A program made the position numbers and the translations under genes. Under the pieces are notes generated by a model, which saw nothing but the letters and a program-made list of their open reading frames with translations, made no database searches and had not been told where the DNA came from. Below, piece by piece: positions 48,380 to 55,931 of a stretch of 64,000 nt of DNA. The DNA lies in NCBI GenBank assembly GCA_016713085.1, contig JADJPV010000002.1, forward strand, positions 62,001 to 126,000, read 5' to 3'. Within the stretch, counting starts at the first letter, position 1, and every line of letters starts with the position of its first letter. Source of the DNA: Chitinophagaceae bacterium (GTDB taxonomy: Bacteria; Bacteroidota; Bacteroidia; Chitinophagales; Chitinophagaceae).

Positions 48380-48976
48380 TTACTTTGCTGTTTGAAGCTG
48401 ATTGCTGCGCATTACATATTTGCCAATAATATCAAACTCCAGGTTTACTCCTGATCCTGTTTGTATATCCTGCATATTCGTATGTTCGTATGTATAGGGA
48501 ATGATTGCAACGTTGAATGCATTCGTGCCAACGTTAAATATTGTAAGACTGATTCCATTTAAAGAAATCGAACCTTTTTCAACAATTAGTGATGCAAAAT
48601 TTTCAGGAAACTGAAATTGATATAGCCAACTTCCATTCTGTTCTTCAACATTTGTGCATATGCCCGTTGTGTCTACATGCCCCTGAACCATATGCCCATC
48701 AAGTCTTCCATTGAATTGAAGGCAGCGTTCAATATTTACTTTTTCATGCACAGACCAGGTGTTAAGATTTGATTTTTCCAAGGTTTCCCGGATAGCCGTA
48801 ACTCTGTGCCGGGTTCCATCAACTTCCTCTACGGTTAAACAAACACCACTGTGTGCTACACTTTGATCAACCTTTAATTCTTTAGAAACAGGAGAGCTGA
48901 TCCAAAATGTTTTATTGGTTCCAGTTTCAATAATTTCATTTACTAAGCCAACTGATTCTATAATTCCGGTAAACAT
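48380..48976 (-). CDS. ribE: Riboflavin synthase (alpha chain)
   Basis: 198 residues. It dismutates two 6,7-dimethyl-8-ribityllumazine molecules to riboflavin. The classic N-terminus MFTGIIESVG and two lumazine-binding repeats are seen: the first with HSGVCLTVEE and the second with GSISLNGISLTI; GHMVQGHVD joins them. Standalone here, with no other rib genes nearby. A TAnnTTTG element is upstream and rpsU is divergent. No FMN riboswitch-like structure was seen in the 213-bp gap. Confidence 0.94.
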   Translation of the reverse strand: MFTGIIESVGLVNEIIETGTNKTFWISSPVSKELKVDQSVAHSGVCLTVEEVDGTRHRVTAIRETLEKSNLNTWSVHEKVNIERCLQFNGRLDGHMVQGHVDTTGICTNVEEQNGSWLYQFQFPENFASLIVEKGSISLNGISLTIFNVGTNAFNVAIIPYTYEHTNMQDIQTGSGVNLEFDIIGKYVMRSNQLQTAK

Positions 48977-49011
48977 ATGGTAGAAATAAAGTGGTTTGTG
49001 TGGGAATGGAA

Positions 49012-49019
49012 CAAAGTTA
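49012..49019 (-). promoter_or_regulatory. -7 promoter element of ribE
   Basis: Minus strand TAACTTTG, an exact TAnnTTTG match 36 bp before the ribE ATG; no clear -33 box. Confidence 0.4.
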
Positions 49020-49148
49020 AGGGAACTGAGTTGTGCTTTTTTAGATGCAGATTAGGGTAATTATTGCAATTATTAAACTCAGTTTTAGAAGGATATTATT
49101 AACCAGAAAAATTCTTTGACTAATTCTTCAATATTTGCCGATTCCCCT

Positions 49149-49156
49149 TATCTTTG
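49149..49156 (+). promoter_or_regulatory. -7 promoter element of rpsU
   Basis: TATCTTTG followed by CGCC, matching TAnnTTTG, 34 bp before the rpsU ATG. The -33 box at standard spacing is poor; TTTGAC lies further up at 49115-49120. Confidence 0.45.
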
Positions 49157-49172
49157 CGCCTCTAAAAACCTT

Positions 49173-49181
49173 AAAGGAGGT
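49173..49181 (+). promoter_or_regulatory. Perfect Shine-Dalgarno sequence of rpsU
   Basis: AAAGGAGGT with an 8-base gap to the ATG at 49190. This is complementary to the 3' end of bacterial 16S rRNA and is by far the strongest such site in the window, where most genes have none. In Bacteroidota, bS21 helps to hide the anti-SD, so a strong SD on its own mRNA may mean feedback. Confidence 0.85.
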
Positions 49182-49189
49182 ATTATATT

Positions 49190-49390
49190 ATGCTGATAAT
49201 TGATTCAAAAGATTGCGAAAACATTGACAAAGCGCTAAAAAAGTACAAGAAGAAGTTTGAAAAAAGTAAAACTCTGCTTCAGTTGCGTGAGCGTCAGGCT
49301 TTCATTAAGTCATCTGTACGTCGCAGAGGCGATGTATTGAAAGCAATCTACAAGCAACAGATCGCCAGCGGTAAGATTGAAGTGAAGTAA
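49190..49390 (+). CDS. rpsU: 30S ribosomal protein bS21
   Basis: 66 residues, highly basic, with the family pattern of an N-terminal strand, KKYKKKFEKSKTLLQLRERQ and SSVRRRGDVLKAIYKQ. It sits on the 30S platform next to the 16S 3' end. In Bacteroidota ribosomes bS21 takes part in sequestering the anti-Shine-Dalgarno sequence (known from structural work). Preceded by a perfect SD; xerC starts 63 bp downstream with a hairpin between. Confidence 0.95.
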   Translation: MLIIDSKDCENIDKALKKYKKKFEKSKTLLQLRERQAFIKSSVRRRGDVLKAIYKQQIASGKIEVK

Positions 49391-49412
49391 TCTTCTCTTT
49401 CAGAATATAGCT

Positions 49413-49446
49413 GATAGCCGTAAGGTTTTGTAACTTTACGGCTATC
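49413..49446 (+). terminator. Hairpin between rpsU and xerC
   Basis: An 11-bp perfect stem GATAGCCGTAA / TTACGGCTATC around a 12-base loop that contains TTTTG. It ends only 7 bases before the xerC ATG and has no proper T-tail, so it may be a weak terminator or a structure that affects xerC translation. Confidence 0.5.
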
Positions 49447-49453
49447 TGTATTT

Positions 49454-50353
49454 ATGACCCATCAACTCCCCTCAGAGGCTGATTCTTTTCTGGAGTATCT
49501 CAAATTCGAAAAAAGGTACTCTCCCACACCATCCGGTCGTACCAGGATGATCTCACTTTCTTTTGAATACTTGTCTGCAGAATATGCTGAATTGTTAATA
49601 AAAGACATTAAGCCCACTTTTATCCGTAGCTGGTTGGCTAAGCAAAAGGAAAAAGGAGCTTCAGCTAAAACGATCAACCGCAGAATTTCCACTCTAAAGT
49701 CTTTCTTTAAATATCAATTAAGGCAGGAGGTGATTGAAACATCACCCATGACAACGATCGTGTCTCCAAAGCAAAGTAAACGTCTGCCGAATTATGTGGA
49801 GCAAAAGGACACGGAGGTACTGTTTGAACATGTTGAGTTTCCTGATAACTGGGAGGGGCTTATGAATAAAATGATACTGGAGTTACTCTATTGCTCAGGT
49901 ATGCGCCTGAGTGAATTAATTTCACTAAAGGAAACACAGGTCGATCTGCATAAAAACAGCCTGAAGATTTTAGGTAAAGGCAATAAGGAGCGGATCATTC
50001 CTTTTTCATATGAAATAAGAACAGATCTGGAGCAGTATTTAAAAGAAAAGAAGAATCAATTTGGAGAAACAGCAGCTGAATTTTTACTGGTGAATGAAAA
50101 AGGGAATAAACTCTATCCAAAATACGTACAGCTGGTTGTTAAAAAATACCTCTCACTCATCACTACAATTGAAAAGAAAAGCCCGCATGTGCTGCGCCAC
50201 ACCTTTGCCACTCATTTAATGAACAATGGTGCAGAACTCAATGCTGTAAAAGAATTGCTTGGTCACAGTAGCCTTGCTGCTACACAGATTTACACGCACA
50301 ATACAATTGAGAAGCTGAAGGACATACATAAAAAAGCCCATCCCAAAGCTTGA
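49454..50353 (+). CDS. xerC: Tyrosine recombinase XerC
   Basis: 299 residues. Site-specific recombinase that resolves chromosome dimers. N-terminal SAM-like domain (1-100), catalytic domain with Arg151 (GMRLSELI), Lys175 (KGNKER), His245 and Arg248 (HVLRHTFATHL), His271 (LLGHSS) and nucleophile Tyr280 (IYTHN). All catalytic residues are present, so it is expected to be active. The chromosomal setting beside rpsU and hpf, with no phage genes, favours a housekeeping XerC/XerD rather than an integrase. Confidence 0.92.
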   Translation: MTHQLPSEADSFLEYLKFEKRYSPTPSGRTRMISLSFEYLSAEYAELLIKDIKPTFIRSWLAKQKEKGASAKTINRRISTLKSFFKYQLRQEVIETSPMTTIVSPKQSKRLPNYVEQKDTEVLFEHVEFPDNWEGLMNKMILELLYCSGMRLSELISLKETQVDLHKNSLKILGKGNKERIIPFSYEIRTDLEQYLKEKKNQFGETAAEFLLVNEKGNKLYPKYVQLVVKKYLSLITTIEKKSPHVLRHTFATHLMNNGAELNAVKELLGHSSLAATQIYTHNTIEKLKDIHKKAHPKA

Positions 50354-50540
50354 AGTTAATCATATTTTGAAGTATTGTTTTTTGGCCAGATTGAGCTGTT
50401 AAATTATACAAACAATCTTCAAAAATATTTTGCAAACCAATATTACTGTAGTAACTTGATGTCACTGGAAAATACCGTTACCCAAAGCGAAAAACCAGTT
50501 CTTTCACATTATTATTTAACTAGCTAAAATTTGGAATGCT

Positions 50541-50843
50541 ATGACCGTTAAGATCCAAACCGTTCGATTTGATGCAGACGCAAAACTCATTGAGTACGTT
50601 AAGCAGAGAGTACAGAAACTTTTGAATTTTCACGACAAGATTATGAAAGTGGATGTTTTTCTGAAACTGGACAATGTGGTGCACAACATTAAAGACAAAG
50701 TAGCCGAAATTAAGGTGCATGTGCCAAGGCAGCATTTATTTGTAAAACAATCATCCAAGTCTTTTGAACAGTCATTTGATGAAGCAATGGAATCATTAAT
50801 CACTCAACTAAAACGAAAAAAAGAAAAACAATACGACCTTTAA
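50541..50843 (+). CDS. hpf: Ribosome hibernation promoting factor, short form
   Basis: 100 residues with the beta-alpha-beta-beta-beta-alpha pattern of HPF/RaiA (MTVKIQTVRFDADAKLIEYVKQRVQKL, and the basic end QLKRKKEKQ). It lacks the C-terminal dimerization domain of long HPF. It binds the 30S subunit and inactivates or protects ribosomes in slow growth. 187 bp of AT-rich DNA without a gene separates it from xerC; a terminator follows. Confidence 0.9.
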   Translation: MTVKIQTVRFDADAKLIEYVKQRVQKLLNFHDKIMKVDVFLKLDNVVHNIKDKVAEIKVHVPRQHLFVKQSSKSFEQSFDEAMESLITQLKRKKEKQYDL

Positions 50844-50850
50844 AACATTG

Positions 50851-50882
50851 AATCCTCCGCCACAAGCGGAGGATTTTTTTTG
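50851..50882 (+). terminator. Intrinsic terminator after hpf
   Basis: A 10-bp perfect stem AATCCTCCGC / GCGGAGGATT with a five-base loop and a run of T, 7 bp after the hpf stop. Confidence 0.9.
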
Positions 50883-50930
50883 CGGGTTATTCTACTTCTT
50901 TCCACATCATAATTTTTCCTGTTTAAAAAA

Positions 50931-50961
50931 TTTTTCCGTTTCATGATTTCCTTTACCTTTG
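50931..50961 (+). promoter_or_regulatory. Promoter of the tRNA-tuf cluster
   Basis: TACCTTTG at 50954-50961, with TTTT at 50931-50934 (19-bp spacing) in place of TTTG. The bases after the -7 box (CCTTCCCAAAA) resemble those at the rplK promoter (CCGTCCCAAAA). It precedes tRNA-Thr by about 165 bp. Confidence 0.5.
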
Positions 50962-51126
50962 CCTTCCCAAAAAAGGGGGTGCATTAGTATGCACAGTTGC
51001 GAAGTTCTTTTTTTCATACAGATTTTATGACAATCAGGTCATTTTAACCGGATCAGGAAAACCTGCTGGTCTTTTTAGATGAAATGTAAATTGATTGAGA
51101 TAAAAAAGCTTGCAGAAAAGTAATAA

Positions 51127-51199
51127 GCCACTTTAGCTCAGTTGGTAGAGCAGCTGATTTGTAATCAGCAGGTCGTGGGTTCGACTCCGACAAGTGGCT
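51127..51199 (+). tRNA. tRNA-Thr (anticodon TGT)
   Basis: 73 nt cloverleaf: acceptor GCCACTT/AAGTGGC, anticodon arm CTGAT-TTGTAAT-CAG, T arm with GGTTCGACTCC. First of four tRNAs ahead of tuf. Confidence 0.95.
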
Positions 51200-51261
51200 C
51201 AGGAAAGTAAGAAAGATGAAGTTTGATGAATATGATTGATTGAACTTCTTAATTGAAATAT

Positions 51262-51344
<83 letters not shown>

Positions 51345-51403
51345 CTTTATCCACCGTAGTTTAAGGAAGGTGGAAGTTCTTTACATAGTGTTTTAAAATT
51401 TAA

Positions 51404-51476
51404 GCGGGAGTAGCTCATTTGGTAGAGCGATAGCCTTCCAAGCTATAGGTGGCCAGTTCGAGCCTGGTCTCCCGCT
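51404..51476 (+). tRNA. tRNA-Gly (anticodon TCC)
   Basis: 73 nt; acceptor GCGGGAG/CTCCCGC, anticodon arm TAGCC-TTCCAAG-CTA with TCC, T arm GTTCGAGCC. Confidence 0.95.
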
Positions 51477-51525
51477 CAAAAGTTCTTTTAATGAAGTCGA
51501 TGTGAGATATCATCACACTCTGCCA

Positions 51526-51597
51526 GCCGTTGTAGCTCAGGGGTAGAGCACTTCCTTGGTAGGGAAGAGGTCGTGAGTTCGATTCTCACTAACGGCT
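51526..51597 (+). tRNA. tRNA-Thr (anticodon GGT)
   Basis: 72 nt; acceptor GCCGTTG/TAACGGC with one G-U pair, anticodon arm CTTCC-TTGGTAG-GGAAG with GGT. Second threonine tRNA of the cluster; tuf begins 152 bp later, and the gap holds only leader sequence. Confidence 0.95.
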
Positions 51598-51749
51598 CTG
51601 ATTATTTGAAGTGTAAAGCCTTCAGATTGGTGAGTAAAGAAGAAAAACATGAAGTGTGCGACGCAACAGCAGCTGACTGCAGCACTGAGGCTGATAACAT
51701 AAAATAGTTAGTTTAACAGTTTTGTAAACACAATTTAAAAACAAATAAG

Positions 51750-52940
51750 ATGTCTAAAGAGACCTTTAAGCGGGAAAAACCGCACGTAAACGTTGGTACT
51801 ATCGGTCACGTTGATCACGGTAAAACAACATTAACTGCTGCAATTACTGATATCCTGTCTAAAAAAGGTATGGGTAATGTTGCTAAGAAGTACGATGAAA
51901 TTGATGGTGCGCCCGAAGAAAAAGAGCGTGGTATCACTATCAACACTGCACACGTAGAATATCAAACAGCTAACCGTCACTACGCACACGTAGATTGCCC
52001 GGGTCACGCTGACTACGTAAAAAACATGATCACAGGTGCTGCACAGATGGATGGAGCTATCCTCGTTGTAGCTGCAACTGATGGTCCTATGCCACAAACA
52101 AAAGAACACATTCTTTTGGCACGCCAGGTAGGTGTACCTAAGATTGTTGTTTTTATGAATAAAGTTGACTTGGTTGATGATGCTGAGTTGTTAGAACTGG
52201 TTGAAATGGAAATTCGTGAACTGTTGACCTCTTATGGTTTCGATGGTGACAATACTCCAATCATTCAGGGTTCTGCTACCGGCGCATTAGCTGGTGAAGA
52301 AAAATGGGTGAAAGCGGTTGAAGATTTGATGGATGCTGTTGACAGCTACATTCCTCTTCCTCCACGCCCGGTTGATCTTCCGTTCCTGATGAGTGTTGAG
52401 GATGTATTCTCAATCACTGGTCGTGGTACTGTTGCTACCGGTCGTATTGAGCGTGGTATTGTAAAAGTTGGTGAAGCCGTTGAAATCGTAGGTTTGATGG
52501 AAGCTCCAATGAACTCTACTGTAACTGGTGTTGAAATGTTCAAGAAGTTACTGGATCAGGGTCAGGCTGGTGATAACGCAGGTTTACTCCTCCGTGGTAT
52601 TGAGAAGAAAGATATCCGTCGTGGTATGGTTATCTGCGCTCCAAAATCAATCACTCCTCACACTGAATTCAAAGGTGAAGTTTACGTATTGAGCAAAGAA
52701 GAAGGTGGACGTCATACTCCATTCTTCCAGAAATACCGTCCTCAGTTCTACTTCCGTACAACTGACGTAACTGGTGAAGTTGAATTACCTGCAGGAACTG
52801 AAATGGTTATGCCTGGTGATAACACGAACCTTACTGTAAAATTGATTCAGCCGATTGCGATGGAGAAAGGTTTGAAATTCGCTATTCGTGAAGGTGGTCG
52901 TACAGTAGGTGCCGGACAGGTAACTGAAATTTTAAAATAA
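51750..52940 (+). CDS. tuf: Elongation factor Tu
   Basis: 396 residues. GTPase that brings aminoacyl-tRNA to the ribosome. G1 GHVDHGKT at 19-26, RGITINTAHVEY (switch I), DCPGHADYVKNM (G3), NKVDLVDD (G4) and GSATGAL (G5), then beta-barrel domains 2 and 3 ending VTEILK. Codon use is strongly biased (GGT, CGT, GTA), as for a highly expressed gene. Preceded by four tRNAs and followed by tRNA-Trp and secE, the usual Bacteroidota order. Confidence 0.97.
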   Translation: MSKETFKREKPHVNVGTIGHVDHGKTTLTAAITDILSKKGMGNVAKKYDEIDGAPEEKERGITINTAHVEYQTANRHYAHVDCPGHADYVKNMITGAAQMDGAILVVAATDGPMPQTKEHILLARQVGVPKIVVFMNKVDLVDDAELLELVEMEIRELLTSYGFDGDNTPIIQGSATGALAGEEKWVKAVEDLMDAVDSYIPLPPRPVDLPFLMSVEDVFSITGRGTVATGRIERGIVKVGEAVEIVGLMEAPMNSTVTGVEMFKKLLDQGQAGDNAGLLLRGIEKKDIRRGMVICAPKSITPHTEFKGEVYVLSKEEGGRHTPFFQKYRPQFYFRTTDVTGEVELPAGTEMVMPGDNTNLTVKLIQPIAMEKGLKFAIREGGRTVGAGQVTEILK

Positions 52941-52996
52941 GCTCTGAGCCAAAAGCTTTTAGCTTAAGGCAAATGATTTACATTTGCAACATATAA

Positions 52997-53032
52997 CTAA
53001 AAGCTGTTCCGGTTCTCCGGAATAGCTTTTAG
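52997..53032 (+). other. Long hairpin just before tRNA-Trp
   Basis: A 16-bp stem (CTAAAAGCTGTTCCGG with CCGGAATAGCTTTTAG, one G-U pair) and a TTCT loop, ending 6 bases before the tRNA-Trp 5' end. A copy of GCTTTTAGCTT also lies at 52956-52966. Could be an RNA processing signal or an attenuator between tuf and tRNA-Trp; there is no T-tail. Confidence 0.6.
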
Positions 53033-53038
53033 CTTTCT

Positions 53039-53109
53039 ACGGGCATGGTGCAACGGTAGCATACGGGTCTCCAAAACCTTTGATCTGGGTTCGAATCCTA
53101 GTGCCCGTG
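53039..53109 (+). tRNA. tRNA-Trp (anticodon CCA)
   Basis: 71 nt; acceptor ACGGGCA/TGCCCGT pairs fully, anticodon loop CTCCAAA, T arm GGTTCGAATCC, discriminator G as expected for Trp. The anticodon stem CGGGT/ACCTT has one mismatch and one G-U pair and is weaker than usual. Confidence 0.92.
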
Positions 53110-53144
53110 CAAAGTAAATTTGAACATTTACAAATCAAAAATCA

Positions 53145-53342
53145 ATGAACAAGGTATCCGTTTATTTAAGAGAATCGTACCGTGAGTTGCTTGAAAAAGT
53201 AACCTGGCCTACCTGGCAGCAACTGCAGCAGTCAACCATGATTGTTCTGATTGCAACAATCATTATCACTTCAATTATTTGGGTGATGGATTTTGGTATT
53301 GCCACATCACTTCAATTCTTTTATTCATTTTTCAAAAAATAA
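53145..53342 (+). CDS. secE: Preprotein translocase subunit SecE
   Basis: 65 residues with the conserved VYLRESYRELLEKVTWPTW amphipathic segment and one membrane helix (about 31-52). Part of the SecYEG channel. It lies 35 bp after tRNA-Trp and 3 bp before nusG, the standard order. Confidence 0.95.
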   Translation: MNKVSVYLRESYRELLEKVTWPTWQQLQQSTMIVLIATIIITSIIWVMDFGIATSLQFFYSFFKK

Positions 53343-53345
53343 GTC

Positions 53346-53911
53346 ATGTCAGAAACTGCCAACGTGGAAACCAGTAAGTGGTATGTGCTTCGTGTCGTGA
53401 GCGGCAAAGAGAAAAAGTAAAGGAGTACCTCGATAAAGAAATTGCACGCAATGGATGGGACAATGTTGTAAAGCAGGTGTTCTTACCGGTTGAAAAGGTT
53501 TATAAAGTTGCGAATGGTAAAAAAGTTGTTCGTGAACGTAACTTCTACCCCGGGTATGTAATGATTGAAGTTGAGAATGGTAAAATGGGTGATGATATTC
53601 GTGAAACCATCAGCAACACAAGTAATGTAATCCACTTTTTAGGTAAAGAAAACCCAATAGCTTTACGCAAAGCTGAGGTTAATAAAATGCTGGGTAAAGT
53701 TGATGAAATGGCTGACAATGGTGGTATGACAATGAGTGAACCATTTATTGTTGGTGAAACCATCAAGATCATCGATGGACCTTTCAATGACTTTAATGGT
53801 GTAATTGAAGAAGTAAATGATGAGAAGAAAAAATTGAAAGTGGCTGTAAAAGTATTTGGCCGTGCAACACCGGTTGAATTAAATTACATGCAGGTAGAAA
53901 AACTTTCTTAA
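53346..53911 (+). CDS. nusG: Transcription antitermination factor NusG, one single-base deletion
   Basis: Starts at ATG 53346 (MSETANVETSKWYVLRVVSGKEKK). One A is missing in the A-run 53412-53416; adding it gives KEKKVKEYLDKEIARNGWDN and a full protein of about 188 residues. The NGN domain contacts RNA polymerase (VFLPVEKVYKV, NFYPGYVMIEVE) and a C-terminal KOW domain (GETIKIIDGPFNDFNGVIEEV) binds NusE/S10 or Rho. As NusG is essential in most bacteria and both parts are fully conserved, the break is almost surely a sequence error. A bidirectional terminator follows. Confidence 0.95.
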
Positions 53912-53931
53912 GTAAGATAATAGAATAATTT

Positions 53932-53967
53932 AAAAGTCCCCATTCAATAAAGAGTGGGGACTTTTTT
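53932..53967. terminator. Bidirectional terminator after nusG
   Basis: AAAAGTCCCCATTC / GAGTGGGGACTTTT stem with a six-base loop, A-run before and T-run after. It ends the tuf-secE-nusG transcript and also the convergent H1-like gene. Confidence 0.88.
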
Positions 53968-53988
53968 ATTTAGCAGAAGTTGACAATC

Positions 53989-54462
53989 TTATGATGTCTG
54001 TTCTTCAGTTGATGTTTCTGTTACAGGAGTAGCAGGGGCTTCCGGTAATGGCAATTCAGCCTGAACTGGAGCTACAGGAACAGGAATAATTACTGGCTTA
54101 GGCTTAGAAGCTGCCTTTTTCTTTGGGGCTGGCTTTTTAGCTACAACTTTTTTAGGAGCTGGTTTCTTAGCAGCAACTTTCTTTTTAGCCGGTGCTTTTT
54201 TTGCTACTTTTTTCTTTGGAGCCGCTTTCTTTTTTGGTGCTGCTTTCTTTTTAGCGGGTGCTTTTTTTGCTACTTTTTTCTTGGCAGCCTTCTTTACAAC
54301 TTTTTTAATTGCTTTTTTCGCAACCTTCTTTTTAGCAGGAGCTTTCTTAGCTGCCTTTTTCTTAGGAGCCGCTTTCTTCTTAGCAGGAGCTTTCTTAGCT
54401 ACCTTCTTTTTAATTGCTTTTTTAGCAGGCTTTTTAGCTGCTTTTTTCTTTGCTTTTGCCAT
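53989..54462 (-). CDS. Histone H1-like lysine/alanine-rich DNA-binding protein
   Basis: 157 residues. Residues 1-125 are almost only Lys, Ala and Pro in tandem units such as KKAPAKKK and KKKVAKK, like the C-terminal tail of eukaryotic H1 and bacterial Hc1/AlgP-type proteins; residues 126-157 are proline-rich and then acidic (PVIIPVPVAPVQAELPLPEAP, ending TEEQTS). No folded domain or signal is seen. It probably binds DNA or RNA without sequence specificity. It lies antisense to its neighbours, between nusG and rplK, an unusual place. Function is inferred from composition only. Confidence 0.75.
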   Translation of the reverse strand: MAKAKKKAAKKPAKKAIKKKVAKKAPAKKKAAPKKKAAKKAPAKKKVAKKAIKKVVKKAAKKKVAKKAPAKKKAAPKKKAAPKKKVAKKAPAKKKVAAKKPAPKKVVAKKPAPKKKAASKPKPVIIPVPVAPVQAELPLPEAPATPVTETSTEEQTS

Positions 54463-54627
54463 GAGTTATAAAATGGGTTTAATGAAAAGTTGAATAAGAA
54501 TGAAAAATTAAACCAAATTCTGTTGCGAATAAAAGATAGCAGCATTTTTTTACTCTATTTCTTTCAACTTTTTTTCAAGTTTCTGAAGAGATGACGTAAT
54601 CAAGCAATGAAATTCTTGCTCAAATCC

Positions 54628-54658
54628 TTTGCCGGTAAGCTTATGAGCCTTACCTTTG
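54628..54658 (+). promoter_or_regulatory. Promoter of the rplKAJL operon
   Basis: TTTG (54628-54631), a 19-bp spacer and TACCTTTG (54651-54658): a textbook Bacteroidota promoter, giving a leader of about 77 nt before rplK. It follows the inserted H1-like gene and restarts transcription for the ribosomal genes. Confidence 0.75.
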
Positions 54659-54741
54659 CCGTCCCAAAAGTTCTTACAGTTAGAATTATTTGTTTGGGAG
54701 TCATGCCAAAAGCGTGACGTTATCACCAAAAAACTTTTACA

Positions 54742-55185
54742 ATGGCAAAAGAAATCTCAGGATTTGTAAAGCTACAGGTAAAGGGCGGACAGGCAAACCC
54801 TGCGCCACCTGTAGGTCCAGCCCTTGGTTCAAAGGGTCTTAACATCATGGAGTTCTGCAAGCAGTTCAATGCAAGAACTCAGGATAAAATGGGTAAAGTA
54901 GTACCTGTTTTGATCACTGTTTATACCGACAAGTCTTTCGACTTCGTTATTAAAACTGCACCAGCTTCCGTTCAATTATTAGAAGCAGCAAAGCTTCAGA
55001 AAGGTTCTAAAGAGCCTAACCGTGCTAAAGTTGGTAAAGTAACCTGGGCACAGGTTGAAGAAATTGCTAAAGACAAAATGCCTGATCTGAACTGCTTTAC
55101 ACTGAACAGTGCTATGAGCATGGTTGCAGGTACAGCACGCAGTCTTGGTTTAACTGTTGACGGTAAAGCCCCTTGGGAAAACTAA
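54742..55185 (+). CDS. rplK: 50S ribosomal protein uL11
   Basis: 147 residues; N-terminal GFVKLQVKGGQANPAPPVGPALG and the C-terminal rRNA-binding domain (AAKLQKGSKEPNR, GTARSLGLTV) are classical. It forms the GTPase-associated base of the stalk. rplA follows after 25 bp. Confidence 0.96.
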   Translation: MAKEISGFVKLQVKGGQANPAPPVGPALGSKGLNIMEFCKQFNARTQDKMGKVVPVLITVYTDKSFDFVIKTAPASVQLLEAAKLQKGSKEPNRAKVGKVTWAQVEEIAKDKMPDLNCFTLNSAMSMVAGTARSLGLTVDGKAPWEN

Positions 55186-55210
55186 TTATTCACCTTAAAT
55201 TTTTTTAATC

Positions 55211-55903
55211 ATGTCATTGACGAAAAAAAGAAAAGTAGCTCAAGCGAAGGTGGATAATAACAAAGTTTATTCCCTCAAAGAAGCTTCTTCACTCGTAAAA
55301 GAAATTAACTGCACAAAGTTCGACAGCTCAGTTGACGTTCACATCCGTTTGGGTGTTGATCCTAAAAAAGCTGATCAGGCTATTCGTGGTACTGTAACAT
55401 TACCTCACGGTACAGGTAAAACAAAAAGAGTATTGGTACTCTGTACTCCTGATAAAGTTGCTGAAGCAACTGCAGCTGGTGCTGATCACGTTGGTCTTGA
55501 TGAATTCATTACAAAGATCGAAGGTGGCTGGACAGATGTAGATGTAATCATTGCAACTCCATCAGTAATGCCGAAGATCGGTAAGTTAGGTAAAGTGTTA
55601 GGTCCACGTAACTTAATGCCCAACCCTAAAACAGGTACTGTAACAAATGATGTTGCAGGTGCTGTAAATGAAGTAAAAGGCGGTAAAATTGCTTTCAAGG
55701 TTGATAAAGCTGGTATTATTCATGCTTCTATCGGCCGTGTAAGTTTTGCTCCTGAAAAGCTTGTTGAAAATACAACTGAGTTTATTCATGCAATTGTTAA
55801 GGCCAAGCCTTCTACTGCAAAAGGAACTTACCTGAAAAGTATTTTCATTGCAAGCACGATGAGCCCGGCGGTATCTGTTGACACAAAATCATTCATGAAC
55901 TAA
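55211..55903 (+). CDS. rplA: 50S ribosomal protein uL1
   Basis: 230 residues; two-domain L1 fold with VDVHIRLGVDPKKADQ, RGTVTLPHGTGKTKRV, and the signature KLGKVLGPRNLMPNPKTGTV. It lines the E-site stalk and in many bacteria represses its own operon; no L1-binding hairpin was confirmed here. Confidence 0.96.
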   Translation: MSLTKKRKVAQAKVDNNKVYSLKEASSLVKEINCTKFDSSVDVHIRLGVDPKKADQAIRGTVTLPHGTGKTKRVLVLCTPDKVAEATAAGADHVGLDEFITKIEGGWTDVDVIIATPSVMPKIGKLGKVLGPRNLMPNPKTGTVTNDVAGAVNEVKGGKIAFKVDKAGIIHASIGRVSFAPEKLVENTTEFIHAIVKAKPSTAKGTYLKSIFIASTMSPAVSVDTKSFMN

Positions 55904-55931
55904 TCCTTTCAGGGTTATTAAAACTAAAATC

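Noticed and set aside
49454..50353. Phage or integrative-element integrase
   Set aside because: The protein is XerC-like, no att repeat was found at the nearby tRNAs, and no phage or conjugation gene lies nearby.
54100..54460. CRISPR-like or tandem DNA repeat array
   Set aside because: The repeats are the codons of Lys/Ala/Pro units in the H1-like protein; they are imperfect, have no spacers and keep one open frame.
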